A stretch of 64,000 bases of DNA from Stentor coeruleus (lineage: Eukaryota > Ciliophora > Heterotrichea > Heterotrichida > Stentoridae). Within the stretch, counting starts at the first letter, position 1. Each line of letters begins with the position of its first letter. The stretch lies in assembly GCA_001970955.1 (NCBI GenBank), contig MPUH01000052.1, positions 62,001 through 126,000 on the forward strand, given 5' to 3'. Position numbers and translations under genes: made by a program. The notes under the pieces are model-generated. The model ran no database searches. It had not been told where the DNA came from and saw only the letters and a program-made list of their open reading frames with translations. Positions 31,051-41,412 of the stretch are shown here, in pieces.

Positions 31051-32034
31051 ATGATGGTTTCTCTTAAACGAATCTTATGTTGGTTCGGATTGTTTTTCTT
31101 ACTTGAATACTATAGGATTTTTGTAATAGTTCTAAACACCTGCCTAAGTTTATCATACTACGAATACCAAAGCATTTTTAGGAAAATCTGTGAGTCTCAA
31201 ACTGGTAAAAAGGAAGAAATTTATATATCCCAACTAAGTGGTTCCTTTATCCCATTGATTTTAAACCAAGTTTTCACAATATCATCCTCACTGTTTAGTG
31301 AAAACCCCGAAAGAATGCTTTGTATGTGTTTATTCATATCCATAGTAATTCTATCATTCACAAGAATCAGACAATATTCATCCTTTTGTATCGAAGTAAC
31401 TGAAGAGAAACGTAAAAAGAAAAAACTAACAAAATCTCGTGATGAAGACAAGTAATAATCATTTAGTTTATATATCGGAGTATTCAAATGGGTACGTATC
31501 TCAGCTTTATGCTTCACATTTATGATGGGTGATATTTTTTTCATATCTTTGATAACCTTCCCATATTGTTATTCTATAATCCTCTTAAATCTTCCGTATT
31601 TTCTATATAGAGAAGGGAAAAATCTTATGTTTTTATGGCTAACTTTGAGTTTGGCTAATAAGGTTTTTCTGCATTTCCGTGCTGGGAAAACTAAAATCCT
31701 TTATCATGTATCACCAGGTAAGACAGTAGAAGGTATTTTTATAATGTATTTATTAAATCTGATTCTTGCATTGGTTTTAAGAGCATTTAGTGGTTTTTGG
31801 CTAATACCTGAATTGGATTTATTGAATTTTTTAGTTATTTCGGTTATTGTATAGAATATTTAGGTATCTACATCTGGAATTATTGGTTCAACTGCAGGGA
31901 GTTTTATTAAGAGAGTTGCTATGGTCAAAGATTCTGGGAATGGCATTGCTGGTTTTAGTGGATTTTTCGACCAGATTGACTATATTGTGTTAGCAGGACC
32001 TGGGATATACTATTATATTACTTTGTGTACGTAA
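31051..32034 (+). CDS. Phosphatidate cytidylyltransferase (CDP-diacylglycerol synthase)-like membrane protein
   Basis: Three exons (31051-31451, 31467-31848, 31864-32034) with 15-nt introns gtaataatcatttag and gtatagaatatttag give 317 residues. Multiple transmembrane helices are predicted. The SPGKTVEG motif and the C-terminal signature region GSFIKRVAMVKDSGNGIAG then FSGFFDQID place it in the CdsA family, which makes CDP-DAG from phosphatidate and CTP in the ER or mitochondria. The signature is altered. The usual GHGG reads GFSG and DRxD reads DQID. The ND-AY-G element upstream of SPGKT is not recognisable (LSLANKVFLHFRAG). Activity is therefore doubtful. It begins 178 bp after the kelch gene on the same strand. 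Confidence 0.85.
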
Positions 32035-33849
32035 TTGCTTTAAATAATTAGAGGATAGGTGATAGGATTGATAAAAAATTCTTTGTCGTAGTGATAAATA
32101 TCCTTGAAAAAAAAAGTTTTTAAGAAAATTTTTAGTAGGGATTGAGATTTGTGTGGAAAATTAGTTTTTTTGTGAGATGGTTTCGACTTTTTTTATAGAT
32201 GAGGTTTTTTATTTTTGAATTGTGACAGTTTGGTTTAATTGATAGTTTTTATGATTGCTTATATGAATTCAATAATTTTTTAGGAAATGATGAAGTTTTA
32301 AAGGTTTGTGAAGGTGGGTTATTGGAAAAGATGATTTTTTAAAGGAAGATATCTCTAATTATAAAAACTTAATAAAACTAAAATGATATTTTAATTGTAT
32401 ATGAAAATTTAACTTTATAGCATTTGTTTTGTATGATTATGATATTAAAAGGCTTCTAGCTTTTCTTGTGTAGTATACCAAAAATTATATCGGCTTAGTA
32501 GAAATGTAATTGTTAAAAATATTAAATATCTTTCAGAGATATCATAAGATTTTAATATAAAGATAGTTGATTCCCTGAAAAAAGTTAACTTTTTAGTTTT
32601 ATTTATAGTAATTTTAAATATTCCATAAGGACAAAATTCAAATTTCTCACCTAGTAAAAAATGGATTTTATCAACCTTAAGGCAATGCACAAGATAATAC
32701 AATCCTAGATCATTTGACAACTAAAATCTTATCAGTCTACATCAAAAAATCATAAAACAACTCCTCTTATGCTAAGACCAAAAAAAAATTGACGAAATCT
32801 GTAACCAAAATAATTCAAACCCAAAATCATCCATAAAAAACCCAAACCTAACTCAGACCCAATCTAAACTTAACCAAAAATATAAAATACACAATCATTT
32901 TACCTAGAAAATAACTATTTAACAAAAATCATAGTTTCTATAAGGCAATCATAACTTTAATCAATAACCCACTTATCTTATTCATCTCTTTATCTTTATT
33001 ATATCAACTTAACTTAACAAATCATTATATATTCTTTATATCTCAAATACAAAATTTTAAATTCTCTACTCTATCCTTTTCATTTTTTCTTCTAAGTTTT
33101 TTCTCTATATGCATATCTTTATTCCTTTCTTTCTTTATTATAATAAAATAATTTCGATTTACCTATATGAAAATTTGAAAACTGTGATCAAAAGACCAAT
33201 AATGTAGATAAATGATTTTCATCACTTTAGGGAAACTTAGCAGATTAAAACCATTCTCTAATAATTTGTTTATATTTTTGAGTCAAAAACACTTAAAAGT
33301 TTAGAAAATTTTGACTGAAAACCCTGAATTTTATGTAGAGCTAATTGAAATAGCTAAAAAGTGCTTAGGTATTAATTTTTATATAGTAAAAGGGAAATTT
33401 TAACTTTTTATAAGATTTCCTGTAATAGAAAATTAACTATACTTAAGTTATGAAGAGGAAATTATATAGTAATTGGAAAATACGAATGAGGGTGGGTAGA
33501 AAAAAATAAAATTTTATAGGAAATCCAAGACTGAAAGCAAATTTGAATTTTTTTTTTTGTATTTTTATGATATTTTAATGTGATGACAATTTTTGTGTGT
33601 ATTTTATCATGATATAAACAATTATATGCGAAACTTCTATATAGCTATAGATATTTACTGAAGTTTATGAAAATTCAATTGGTAAATGGTGTTGTGTCAA
33701 GCAAGCTTTACTTAAAATATAATATATTCTAATTAATTAGATGTTAGAAATATTTATGATTTAAACTGTACTTATTTGAATATTTAATAAATAAAAAACG
33801 CCATACTGGGTAGCTTTTATACTTGATTCAGGTATTTTCAGTAAAAATA
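32035..33849. other. Intergenic, no supported gene
   Basis: About 1.8 kb. The first 400 bases are G-rich and C-poor on the plus strand. Around 32720-33140 the composition flips to C-rich and G-poor, although no plus-strand gene starts until 33850. A minus-strand open frame at 32445-32720 opens only with TTG and has no internal ATG. No RNA gene or repeat is seen. Confidence 0.55.
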
Positions 33850-34305
33850 ATGGAACCAGAAAAGTTTAGATGCAATTTTGACCTCTGCGAGAAATCATAT
33901 ACTAACTTGTTTAACTTAAAACGGCATATTGAGAGTTTCCACAAAGGGATAAAAAAGCACAACTGCGATATTTGCAACCGAGCACTATCTTCAAAACAGA
34001 ATTTACGAGAGCACAAATTCAAGCATTTTGGTATGAAACCCTACATATGCAGCTACAAAGGATGCAAGGCGTCTTATAGACAAGCAAGCCAATTAGCATT
34101 ACATACAGCTATGCATATAGAAGTCCAGAAAAGGGTGGATCCTGAACTATCCTTTTTCAATCAAGATTTGTCCTATTTCAACAAGTTTTTTTGTTCCTAT
34201 TTGGAATGCAGAAATTACAAAATTTCTGCAGGGCCTTATTGCCTCCAAAATGCAGTCCTCCCACCTATATTGGGTAATTTTTTGAATTCCACTGGCAATA
34301 ACTGA
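33850..34305 (+). CDS. C2H2 zinc-finger protein, first of a tandem pair
   Basis: Start chosen at ATG 33850 (MEPEKFRC), because the paralogue starts at the same place; the frame extends a little upstream but only through a TTG. The 151-residue protein has three C2H2 fingers. Finger 1 (FRCNFDLCEKSYTN, then HIESFH) and finger 3 (ICSYKGCKASYRQ, then HTAMH) have C-x4-C spacing. Finger 2 (CDICNRALSSKQN, then HKFKH) has C-x2-C spacing. The layout recalls TFIIIA-type fingers, which bind DNA or RNA. The C-terminal 50 residues are unlike the paralogue and contain scattered Cys and Phe. It is probably nuclear. Confidence 0.88.
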   Translation: MEPEKFRCNFDLCEKSYTNLFNLKRHIESFHKGIKKHNCDICNRALSSKQNLREHKFKHFGMKPYICSYKGCKASYRQASQLALHTAMHIEVQKRVDPELSFFNQDLSYFNKFFCSYLECRNYKISAGPYCLQNAVLPPILGNFLNSTGNN

Positions 34306-34945
34306 ATAATCCAATAACTATATAAAACTTTCGCTAGTAAATATGAAAATTGATTTTTCCACATTTTTGGTATGATTATTGTATTAAGATTATTATAAGT
34401 TTTGAACTTTTATTGAAATTGTGGGTTTTGCATTTTGGGAATTATTATATTGGGATTATTATAGATTTTTGGACTTATGATGAAAATAAAGTTTTCTCTC
34501 TTTTATTCAGAGTTTTAAAATGGTTAATTATTATGAATGAATATAATTGAAAAGCCTTGTGTTTTATTTTTGGTATGAAATTGGTGGGATTTTGAAGTTG
34601 GGGAAGGGCATTGTGATGAGATAGGGATATTATAATATTGCATTTAGTTTTTATGATAAATGATAATTTTTGTCAGAATTTTTAACTGTATCAGCCAAAC
34701 TTAGTAATCTAATAAAAATGTTTTCAATAATCAAATACATCAATTAACCGGTTTTCAATGTATTCCCAAATTATTATACAATAAAAATGTCATTTATATT
34801 TACTAAAACACAACAAACCAAACATTCTATTTGATTATATCATCATCCAAAATCATTCAACATTTTCCATAATATCCTTATCTTTATAAACTTAAAAATT
34901 CAAATCTAAATGGTAAAATGTATCAATCAATAATCACAGTAATAA
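34306..34945. other. Spacer between tandem zinc-finger genes, nothing recognised
   Basis: The first 330 bases are T- and G-rich with almost no C. From about 34680 the sequence becomes C-containing and G-poor up to the next ATG. No coding signal is convincing. Confidence 0.55.
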
Positions 34946-35407
34946 ATGGAAAAATCTGGGTTCAAATGCACAGCTGAAGGGTGTCAAAAGAGCTACTCCA
35001 ACTCTTTCAACCTGAAAAGGCATATAGAAAGTTTCCACAAAGGAATAAAGAAATTTTTTTGCGATGTTTGCAATAAAGGCCTGTCATCTAAACAGAACCT
35101 CCGTGAGCATTCTTTCATCCATCTCGATATCAAGCCTTATGTATGCACATACGACAACTGTCAAGCAGGATTTCGTCAAGTAAGTCAACTAACACTTCAT
35201 GAAAACATGCATAAAGAAGTTCTGAAGCAGTTAAAACATAATAAAAAAGCAGATTATCTAGATAATTTTATCCCCACAGAACCATTGAATAAAATTAAGC
35301 TGGATTTGCAAGGAAAATATATTTTACCTGAATTCCCAAGTCTGAAAGTCACTCTACCAGAAATAAAATTTGAAAATTCTCCGAGTGATTCCGATAAATA
35401 CTGGTGA
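34946..35407 (+). CDS. C2H2 zinc-finger protein, second of a tandem pair
   Basis: A 153-residue protein with three C2H2 fingers colinear with the gene at 33850. Finger 1 reads FKCTAEGCQKSYSNSFNLKR, then HIESFHKGIKK. Finger 2 reads CDVCNKGLSSKQNLREH. Finger 3 reads VCTYDNCQAGFRQVSQLTLH. Identity with the upstream copy is high across the fingers and drops sharply after them, so this is a tandem duplication with a free C-terminus. The recognition residues of finger 2 (SSKQNLRE) are identical in both, which suggests shared target contacts. The downstream tail (Pro/Leu/Lys-rich) has no known domain. Confidence 0.9.
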   Translation: MEKSGFKCTAEGCQKSYSNSFNLKRHIESFHKGIKKFFCDVCNKGLSSKQNLREHSFIHLDIKPYVCTYDNCQAGFRQVSQLTLHENMHKEVLKQLKHNKKADYLDNFIPTEPLNKIKLDLQGKYILPEFPSLKVTLPEIKFENSPSDSDKYW

Positions 35408-36871
35408 AGATATATATAAGATTTTCTTTTATATAAGAAGAATTTCTAATAGATAGTGTTATAATTTGCATAGCTTTAGAGGGAAGGTTTAGTGGATAAG
35501 TTTGGCGGGAAAGATTTGAGTGGATGATAATATTTTGAAAGTAGGATAAATATGATAATAAGTCACATTAAGAGGTAAGGTTTAATAAGGGTTTTTATTG
35601 AAGTTTAGATTGAGTTGATATTAGGATATGATATGCTAAGGTTTTGATAGGGTTTTGATAAGGATTTGCACGGATTTTCATGAGGATTTTTTTTTGTAGA
35701 TGGGAAATTGAGGATTTTTTTTTTGAGAGGTTGTATTGGAGAATATGTGGATAATTGAAGTAGTTATGAGCTTTGGAGGTTAGATTTTAGGTTTGAGATT
35801 AGATTTAGGTGGATAGGAATTTTTTGAGTTGCTTGTGGATTTGAATTTTTTATGATGATTTTTATTTTTTTATGATAAATCAGGGTGTTGAGGCTTGAAG
35901 GGAGGATATTGTGGGAGGGTAAGGTTTTTAGAAAGGGGTGGAAGGTTTTTGGAAGAAAAGAGATGAGTTTGTGAGATAAATTTTTGGATGGCTTGGGTAA
36001 GGATTTGATGGAAATATTTGTATATAAGAGATGTAATCTTTTATATCTGATTTATATAAAAATCTTATACTCCATAAACATTTTTATATGAACATTGTAT
36101 CTTGATTATAATTTTTTTTTCAGTATATACTTTTAAATTATCATAAGTTCAAAAATAATCTCTATAATTCTTCATATGGTCTTCTATAAACTCTTATAAG
36201 TAAAAAGTATCATTCAAATATGTAAATTCAGCTGTGGCCTGAATTTTGAGCTTTCAGTAGTTTAAAATTTAAATTTCATTTTTATATCGTACCAATTTTA
36301 ATATGTTAATCAGACTTTATAGTAAGTCAAGTCAAAAACTATCAGAGATTCAATAAAAATGTATAAATAAGCTAGTCTTAGGTAAATCTCTTAACTCTGA
36401 GGACTTTAACCTCGAATAAAATTTCAAAAAATTTGAATTTTTTGCATAGCAAAACTCATAAAACTATAAGAAAAAATGCTTTTTTTTGCATAAAATAAAA
36501 CTTTGAATGTTTTATTAATTTTTTAGGTGATATGCATGATTAAGTTTTGAAAGGGTGCAAAAAAATCAAATTTTTTATAGCATTTTTTAGTCAAAAAAAT
36601 AACCTATACATGTATAAAATCTCTTTATTCATTTTAGCAAAGAGAAAAAAATAGTCTTCTGGATGCTTTCAATAGATTTAATAAGTGCGTTCTAAGAGTA
36701 GCATAAATCATTCAAGAATTCTTCCAACCAAAATGTTCATAAAACAAAGAAAATATTAATCTTCTAATCAAATAAGCAGAAATTGCCTTAATACCAAGAA
36801 AAAACTTTAAAAACAACTCGTTCATGAAAAATCGTATTTTCTTCTAAATTAAATCAAAATATAATATTATA
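35408..36871. other. Intergenic with a long G-rich, C-poor tract
   Basis: From about 35460 to 35990 the plus strand is rich in GG and GGG runs, with C very rare, immediately downstream of a plus-strand gene. The rest (about 36000-36870) is ordinary AT-rich sequence. A small inverted repeat (gaggactttaacctc) occurs near 36408. No gene is supported. Confidence 0.6.
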
Positions 36872-37474
36872 ATGGGTAACTGTGCTGGCTCAAGAGAGTA
36901 TAAAGAACAAGTTAAAGAAAAGCAAACTATTGATACAAGCACACCCGAAGGCCTAAAACAAGAAATAATGAAAAGATATAATAATAAAAAATACAAGATT
37001 AAACGTAAAGGTTCACCTTTAAGTTCATTAGATATCATCATTGAGAAATGGGAAAAAATGCAAGAAGTAATTCATAAATAGGAAGTAAAAGACAAATATA
37101 CCATAACTGAAAGAGAAGAAACTGAATCAGAACATAATTCTCAAGATCTTAATGCTCAAGATGATCTTGTTACTGAAGAATCTAAAAGTGAATCAGAACA
37201 ACAAACTGAAAATGAAAAAAATGGACCACAAGTTGGAAGTATTTTAAGAAAACTTGTAAGACAAAATACATTTGCTAGAAAAAATGAAGAGTTTATTGAT
37301 GATGTTAATATGTCGAAGAAGAATTCTATTGTAGGTGGACCTCCTAGAATTAATTTGACAGAGATTATTATTGCTCATATAAACAAAAGTGCTAAAGAAA
37401 TGCAAGATAAAGAAGGAATAAATAAGACAATGAGTAAAAAGTATTCCTCCCCGCATGTGACTTTTACTAAGTAG
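36872..37474 (+). CDS. Unknown protein with MGNC dual-acylation N-terminus
   Basis: Two exons (36872-37066 and 37082-37474). The 15-nt intron gtaattcataaatag contains an in-frame TAG. Splicing keeps the frame and gives 195 residues. The start MGNCAGSREYKEQ has Gly2 and Cys3, a strong N-myristoylation and palmitoylation signal, so it is likely anchored to the plasma membrane or ciliary membrane. The middle is acidic and Gln/Ser/Glu-rich (about 70-115). The C-terminal part has a helical segment (GSILRKLVRQNTFARKNEEF) and a conserved-looking GGPPRINLTEII stretch. No family is recognised. Reading through the TAG instead would insert five residues; the perfect intron match makes splicing more likely. 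Confidence 0.8.
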
Positions 37475-38119
37475 ATTTTTTTAATTATAGAGAATTTTTG
37501 AGTTTTTATAAGTTTAGTTATTTTGGAAAGGATTTTTATCTGGGGAATATTGCTTGTTTTGTTGTTTTATAATTTTTTATGCATAAAAGTTATATGCTTA
37601 CAAATAAAAATATTTAAGGTTTTAACTATAGGATTAAGAAGTTTTAATGCTTTGAACTTAGTTGTAAAATTTTAGGTATTTGATGCTGTTGGGTGATTAT
37701 CTTATTGAATCCTATGCTTTTATATGCAATTGCATAGGAAATTATATGAGGATATTTTGTTTAATAAGATGAATTTCTTATAAGAGTTAATATTAGAAAA
37801 TAAAGAGATAGTTATAGATGCAAATTATCGCATTTAATACCTCACTTTAGCCTATTTAGCCTTTAAATTTATAGCATTTTCCAAAATCAGTTGTATGCCT
37901 AATGCTCAGGAATATCTAAAATTATTGTCCTAAAAAAGTTCAAAATCATTTAACCTATCTAACTCAAGACAACAAACATTTCACTCACACAAAATAAAAT
38001 CTGCATTTATAAACCATATAAAAAGTTCTAATTTCTATATTCAAATCCAAAAAACCATTAATCCATAAAAATAACATCTCTATCATCATACCTATATCTC
38101 TATAATGTTTTATAGATTA
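37475..38119. other. Convergent intergenic spacer, nothing recognised
   Basis: G-rich and C-poor up to about 37780, then C-rich and G-poor from about 37900 to 38119. This is one complete skew reset in a non-coding stretch between two convergent genes. Confidence 0.6.
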
Positions 38120-39190
38120 TTATTCTCTTGCTTTCATAAAAGCTGCAGCTTCAATCTGCTGATAAATAGACAGTGGCATGTTCTTCATTTCTTTCCCCAC
38201 ACCATTACTCCAGAATTCTCCATTAACATGTCCACCTCCAACAACCCAAAATGAATTCGCATACCAGCAAGTTAAAGCTCCAGCCCTAGGGTGTAAAAGT
38301 TTCATCCCATCTTCTTCAAATTGTGAATTCTCCGTGTTAAAACAAAGAACTCTATTACTAGCCCGATTACCATCACTTCCACCTAATACCAAAAAGCTAC
38401 TATTAAATTTATCTCTAGGGATAGCACTCATACCAGCAAGCATTGGAATATTTACTTCAATTAATTGCCAAACATTATCTTGAAACTTTTCTAATGAATT
38501 AGATATTTCAGCTGTACCACAAAAACCTCCAATAACCCATAAAGCGCTATTGTTAGCAATAACTGTACAATAAGATCTTGGGCGATTTAAAGGACTTTTA
38601 GTAACCCATGCTTGTCCATCAAAAGCTTCAACTGAATTTAGATAATCATTAGGGGAACTTTGCCCACCGATAACATAAGCTATTGATTTAAACATAACAC
38701 TTGAATGTAAATATCTTGATTCTTGCATTTCATAAACATTGACTATATTAGAAATAGTACCAAAGTTACTAGAAATCTCAATATGGTAACTATGTTTTAA
38801 AGATGTTCCATTAAAACCCCCTGTGATTATAAAAGAATTTGAACTTGTCATTACTACTCGGCTATATTTCCCATCTGGTACTTTAGACTTGGCTGTCCAT
38901 TCATTATAGGTTGTCCATAAGTCTTCAATTGGATCATGAGTTACAAAGTTTTCACCAAGGACAAAGTTTAACATCCCATATCGACCTTCAAACTTTTCTG
39001 CGGTTTTGCAGTGAGTTGTTGGGTGAGTTTCGTAAGATTCGATTATCACGTTTGCGGTTGGCTCAAATGTTGCCGCGTCAGCTTTGAGGTTGTGCTTCGT
39101 CTCCTCGGGTACATCTTTTGGAGTGAAGTCAATGGCGTCTGGATTCAGCTTGCCTTTGGACTCTTCGGAGTTCTCCTTAGATACTTCCAT
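38120..39190 (-). CDS. Kelch-repeat protein with two N-terminal PAM2 (PABP-binding) motifs
   Basis: A 356-residue intronless protein. Near the N-terminus, residues 15-24 read LNPDAIDFTP, a full match to the PAM2 core (L-N-x-x-A-x-x-F-x-P). Residues 35-44 read LKADAATFEP, a second copy with Lys for Asn. PAM2 motifs bind the MLLE domain of poly(A)-binding protein. From about 95 the protein is a kelch propeller with blades such as FIITGGFNGTS, AYVIGGQSS, LWVIGGFCG, FLVLGGSDG and FWVVGGGHV. This combination suggests a scaffold that brings a partner to polyadenylated mRNPs. That role is inference; the motifs themselves are visible. No BTB domain is present. Confidence 0.87.
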   Translation of the reverse strand: MEVSKENSEESKGKLNPDAIDFTPKDVPEETKHNLKADAATFEPTANVIIESYETHPTTHCKTAEKFEGRYGMLNFVLGENFVTHDPIEDLWTTYNEWTAKSKVPDGKYSRVVMTSSNSFIITGGFNGTSLKHSYHIEISSNFGTISNIVNVYEMQESRYLHSSVMFKSIAYVIGGQSSPNDYLNSVEAFDGQAWVTKSPLNRPRSYCTVIANNSALWVIGGFCGTAEISNSLEKFQDNVWQLIEVNIPMLAGMSAIPRDKFNSSFLVLGGSDGNRASNRVLCFNTENSQFEEDGMKLLHPRAGALTCWYANSFWVVGGGHVNGEFWSNGVGKEMKNMPLSIYQQIEAAAFMKARE

Positions 39191-39782
39191 TTATAAGATA
39201 AGGATTTTTGTGATATGGTAAGATTGGGTTATAGGGCTTAGATGATAAGTTTATAGAAGAGAAGGATGAAGATGAATTATAAAGAGATTTTATTGGGATT
39301 TAGGTATGAGATTGGGTTTTTTTTTTGTGTTTTTTTTGGGTCTGCTGAGTTTAGGATTAGGGTTTTGGGTGTATGTTTTGTGGTATAATAGAGATAGAGA
39401 TAGTTTGGGTGTTGAGAGTATAAGGAATGTATAGGTTTATTGATAATAAAAAATGTAAATTTATAGATGTGGGTATGATTATATGGATCTTAATTGTGAG
39501 AAGTATTTGATAGTAAATTTTTCATCTTTGAAAAAACTCACTATTGTCAAAATACTCATCTCCAATTTATATATTTGCTAAGTCGTATCCTACCATCGAT
39601 AAGCCAATTTCATAATAAAACTATGTATATAGTATAATTTTAGTATCTGAAAAAAAGGAAATCTATATAAAAAGCTCTCAACACATTTTCGTTATATAAA
39701 ATCCCAACAACATTTCATTATACAAAATTCCTAATCTTTTCGGTAAAACAAAGCCTATACATTTAAATGACTATCTCTTAGG
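39191..39782. other. Intergenic, nothing recognised
   Basis: G-rich and C-poor up to about 39510, then changing to C-rich and G-poor before 39782. No gene or repeat is seen. Confidence 0.6.
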
Positions 39783-40445
39783 TTAAAACATGAAATTTTG
39801 AGAGAAGATTATAGGACTAAACCCAGCCGGTACAGTATTCTCCAGTAGCTGACTATCAAAAATAACCTCAATCTCCGCACCACTCTCAATACTCACTGCA
39901 GGTACTACTGGTCCTTTCATCCCAGTTACCCTAGCTCCTTCTAAAATCACTTCATCTTTCATAAAACTCACTACAGCAGGGAAGTCACTCTGATCAAACA
40001 AACATGAAATAATCGTCCCAGCTTTAACTTTATAAACACTAGGCCCTTCAGCTGCTGAAAACAATATCCCCCAACTATCTGAATCTTGACCAACACCTTC
40101 ATGCAAATGGTCTTTATTATTTTTCGCTACACCAATAGCAATATTCCCTGGTTTGATAACTTTAACTTCAAAATAAGCTTTGTCTTGTATAAGCTGAGAA
40201 TTAGCTAATGCTTTACCATATCCTGTGACATTAAAAGTCATTCGATGCTGGCCGATTTTCTGTCTTCATAAAAATTACTCAATGATCCTCACACGAGAAC
40301 TCGACAAAGTTGGGTCCATTTTAACAATAAACCTCGGTGCATTTTGAGATTCTCTAAGTTCAGTACCTTCTGTATCCTCAATTTTTAGGATGTATCTGGC
40401 GAATTTGTCAAAAAGTGAGAACTTAAAGTAAAATGGACAGAACAT
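39783..40445 (-). CDS. SPRY-domain protein
   Basis: Two exons on the minus strand (40445-40279 and 40263-39783) with the 15-nt intron gtaatttttatgaag give 215 residues. After splicing, the junction reads VRIIEQKIGQHRMTFNV. The SPRY fold follows: YFEVKVIKPGNIAIGVA, then SWGILFSAAEG and AGTIISCLFD. A C-terminal strand reads PAVSIESGAEIEVIFD. SPRY domains are protein-binding modules found in RanBP9, Ash2 and ubiquitin-ligase adaptors. No second domain is present. The first 40 residues (FYFKFSLFDKFARYILKI) are not recognised. Starting at MTFNV instead would cut the first beta strand, so the two-exon model is preferred. Confidence 0.85.
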
Positions 40446-40586
40446 TTTTATATAAAAGCTTTAGATATTATATTATGTAATATATAAAACTTATAAGACA
40501 ATAAAATAAGGTCATAAATTCGAGAGAAATTTATATAGTTTATATGAAAAAAAAAGGAGAGGAAATATGATTTTCATAATAAATTT

Positions 40587-41412
40587 ATGGGAGACTGTGT
40601 TAAGGATTTAGGTGAAATCTGGTGCTATGCATCAGTTGGACTTGGAAGCTTTTCTTGTATTTATTTGGCAATTTCTGTGAGTTGTAATTAGATATATATG
40701 ATTGTAAAACACTTGGAGATGTTTAAGACAGGGTGGTCAAGTTTAATGATTGTTTTGTATGTTCAAACATTAGAAGCTTTGGTTATGGCTTTGCATTATT
40801 TATTGATTGGGTTTGAATTTGATATGCTTTTTGTTTTGCAGGAGATTCTTTTGATGGTGCTCGTCACAGTGATTTTTTATTTTTTTACTAGTGAGATTGG
40901 GAAGATTATTGAAAGGCAGAGTTTTAGTAAGAAGATTTCGATACCGCTTGTGATATTTAACGTTGTTTATACGATTATTATTATAGTGGCTTCGATTGTA
41001 TTTTTGGTTAAGGATGAGCAGTTTTTTACATGCAATATATGGATATGGCTATTCTCTTCAATCTCAGGTATCTCCATGTCTCTTGTACTGTTTTCACTAG
41101 GGATTTATATGAATAAAGAAATAATGAAAATGAGTATCTATTCATCATCACAAGTAAGTAAACCAAGACTAAAACAACTCTGGTATTTTTATATACAGGT
41201 TTTTTAATATTGTCATGGTTATTTCTTTTACAATAATGCTAATTGACTCTATAATAAAAGATACAGAAATGACCACATGTATTGATTATAGTTCGAATAC
41301 TGTAGTTAGCATATTCTTATTTGTTATAATAAGATTAGCTACTCATTATACAGCTATGACCTTTGTCATTTATATTTTTTGGCCAAGTAAAGTTAAGGTG
41401 AAATGTATTTAG
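40587..41412 (+). CDS. Seven-transmembrane-like membrane protein
   Basis: Three exons (40587-40676, 40692-41182, 41199-41412) with a 15-nt intron gtgagttgtaattag and a 16-nt intron gtatttttatatacag give 264 residues. About seven hydrophobic helices can be placed, near 14-36, 45-66, 70-95, 112-137, 145-172, 190-212 and 224-250. Short polar loops connect them. The layout resembles seven-helix receptors or the TOM1/GPR137-type family, but I see no diagnostic motif. Several Cys occur in outer loops (FTCNIW and TTCIDY). There is no signal peptide. The protein is divergently arranged with the SPRY gene, with 141 bp between starts, and could share its promoter. Confidence 0.78.

Noticed and set aside
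32445-32720. Minus-strand open frame of 91 codons
   Set aside because: Opens with TTG, has no internal ATG, no homology and no splice partner.
33823-33849. Upstream extension of the first zinc-finger gene
   Set aside because: It starts at TTG and has no counterpart in the paralogue, which begins with ATG at the equivalent place.
34350-34550. Plus-strand open frame between the zinc-finger genes
   Set aside because: Very AT-rich composition with no motif; looks like chance.
36405-36422. Short inverted repeat (gaggactttaacctc) as a terminator or hairpin
   Set aside because: The stem is only four to five bases and nothing nearby needs it.
37079-37081. TAG as a reassigned or read-through stop codon
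   Set aside because: The 15 bases ending at this TAG form a perfect intron like eleven others, and TAG, TAA and TGA end genes elsewhere in the window.
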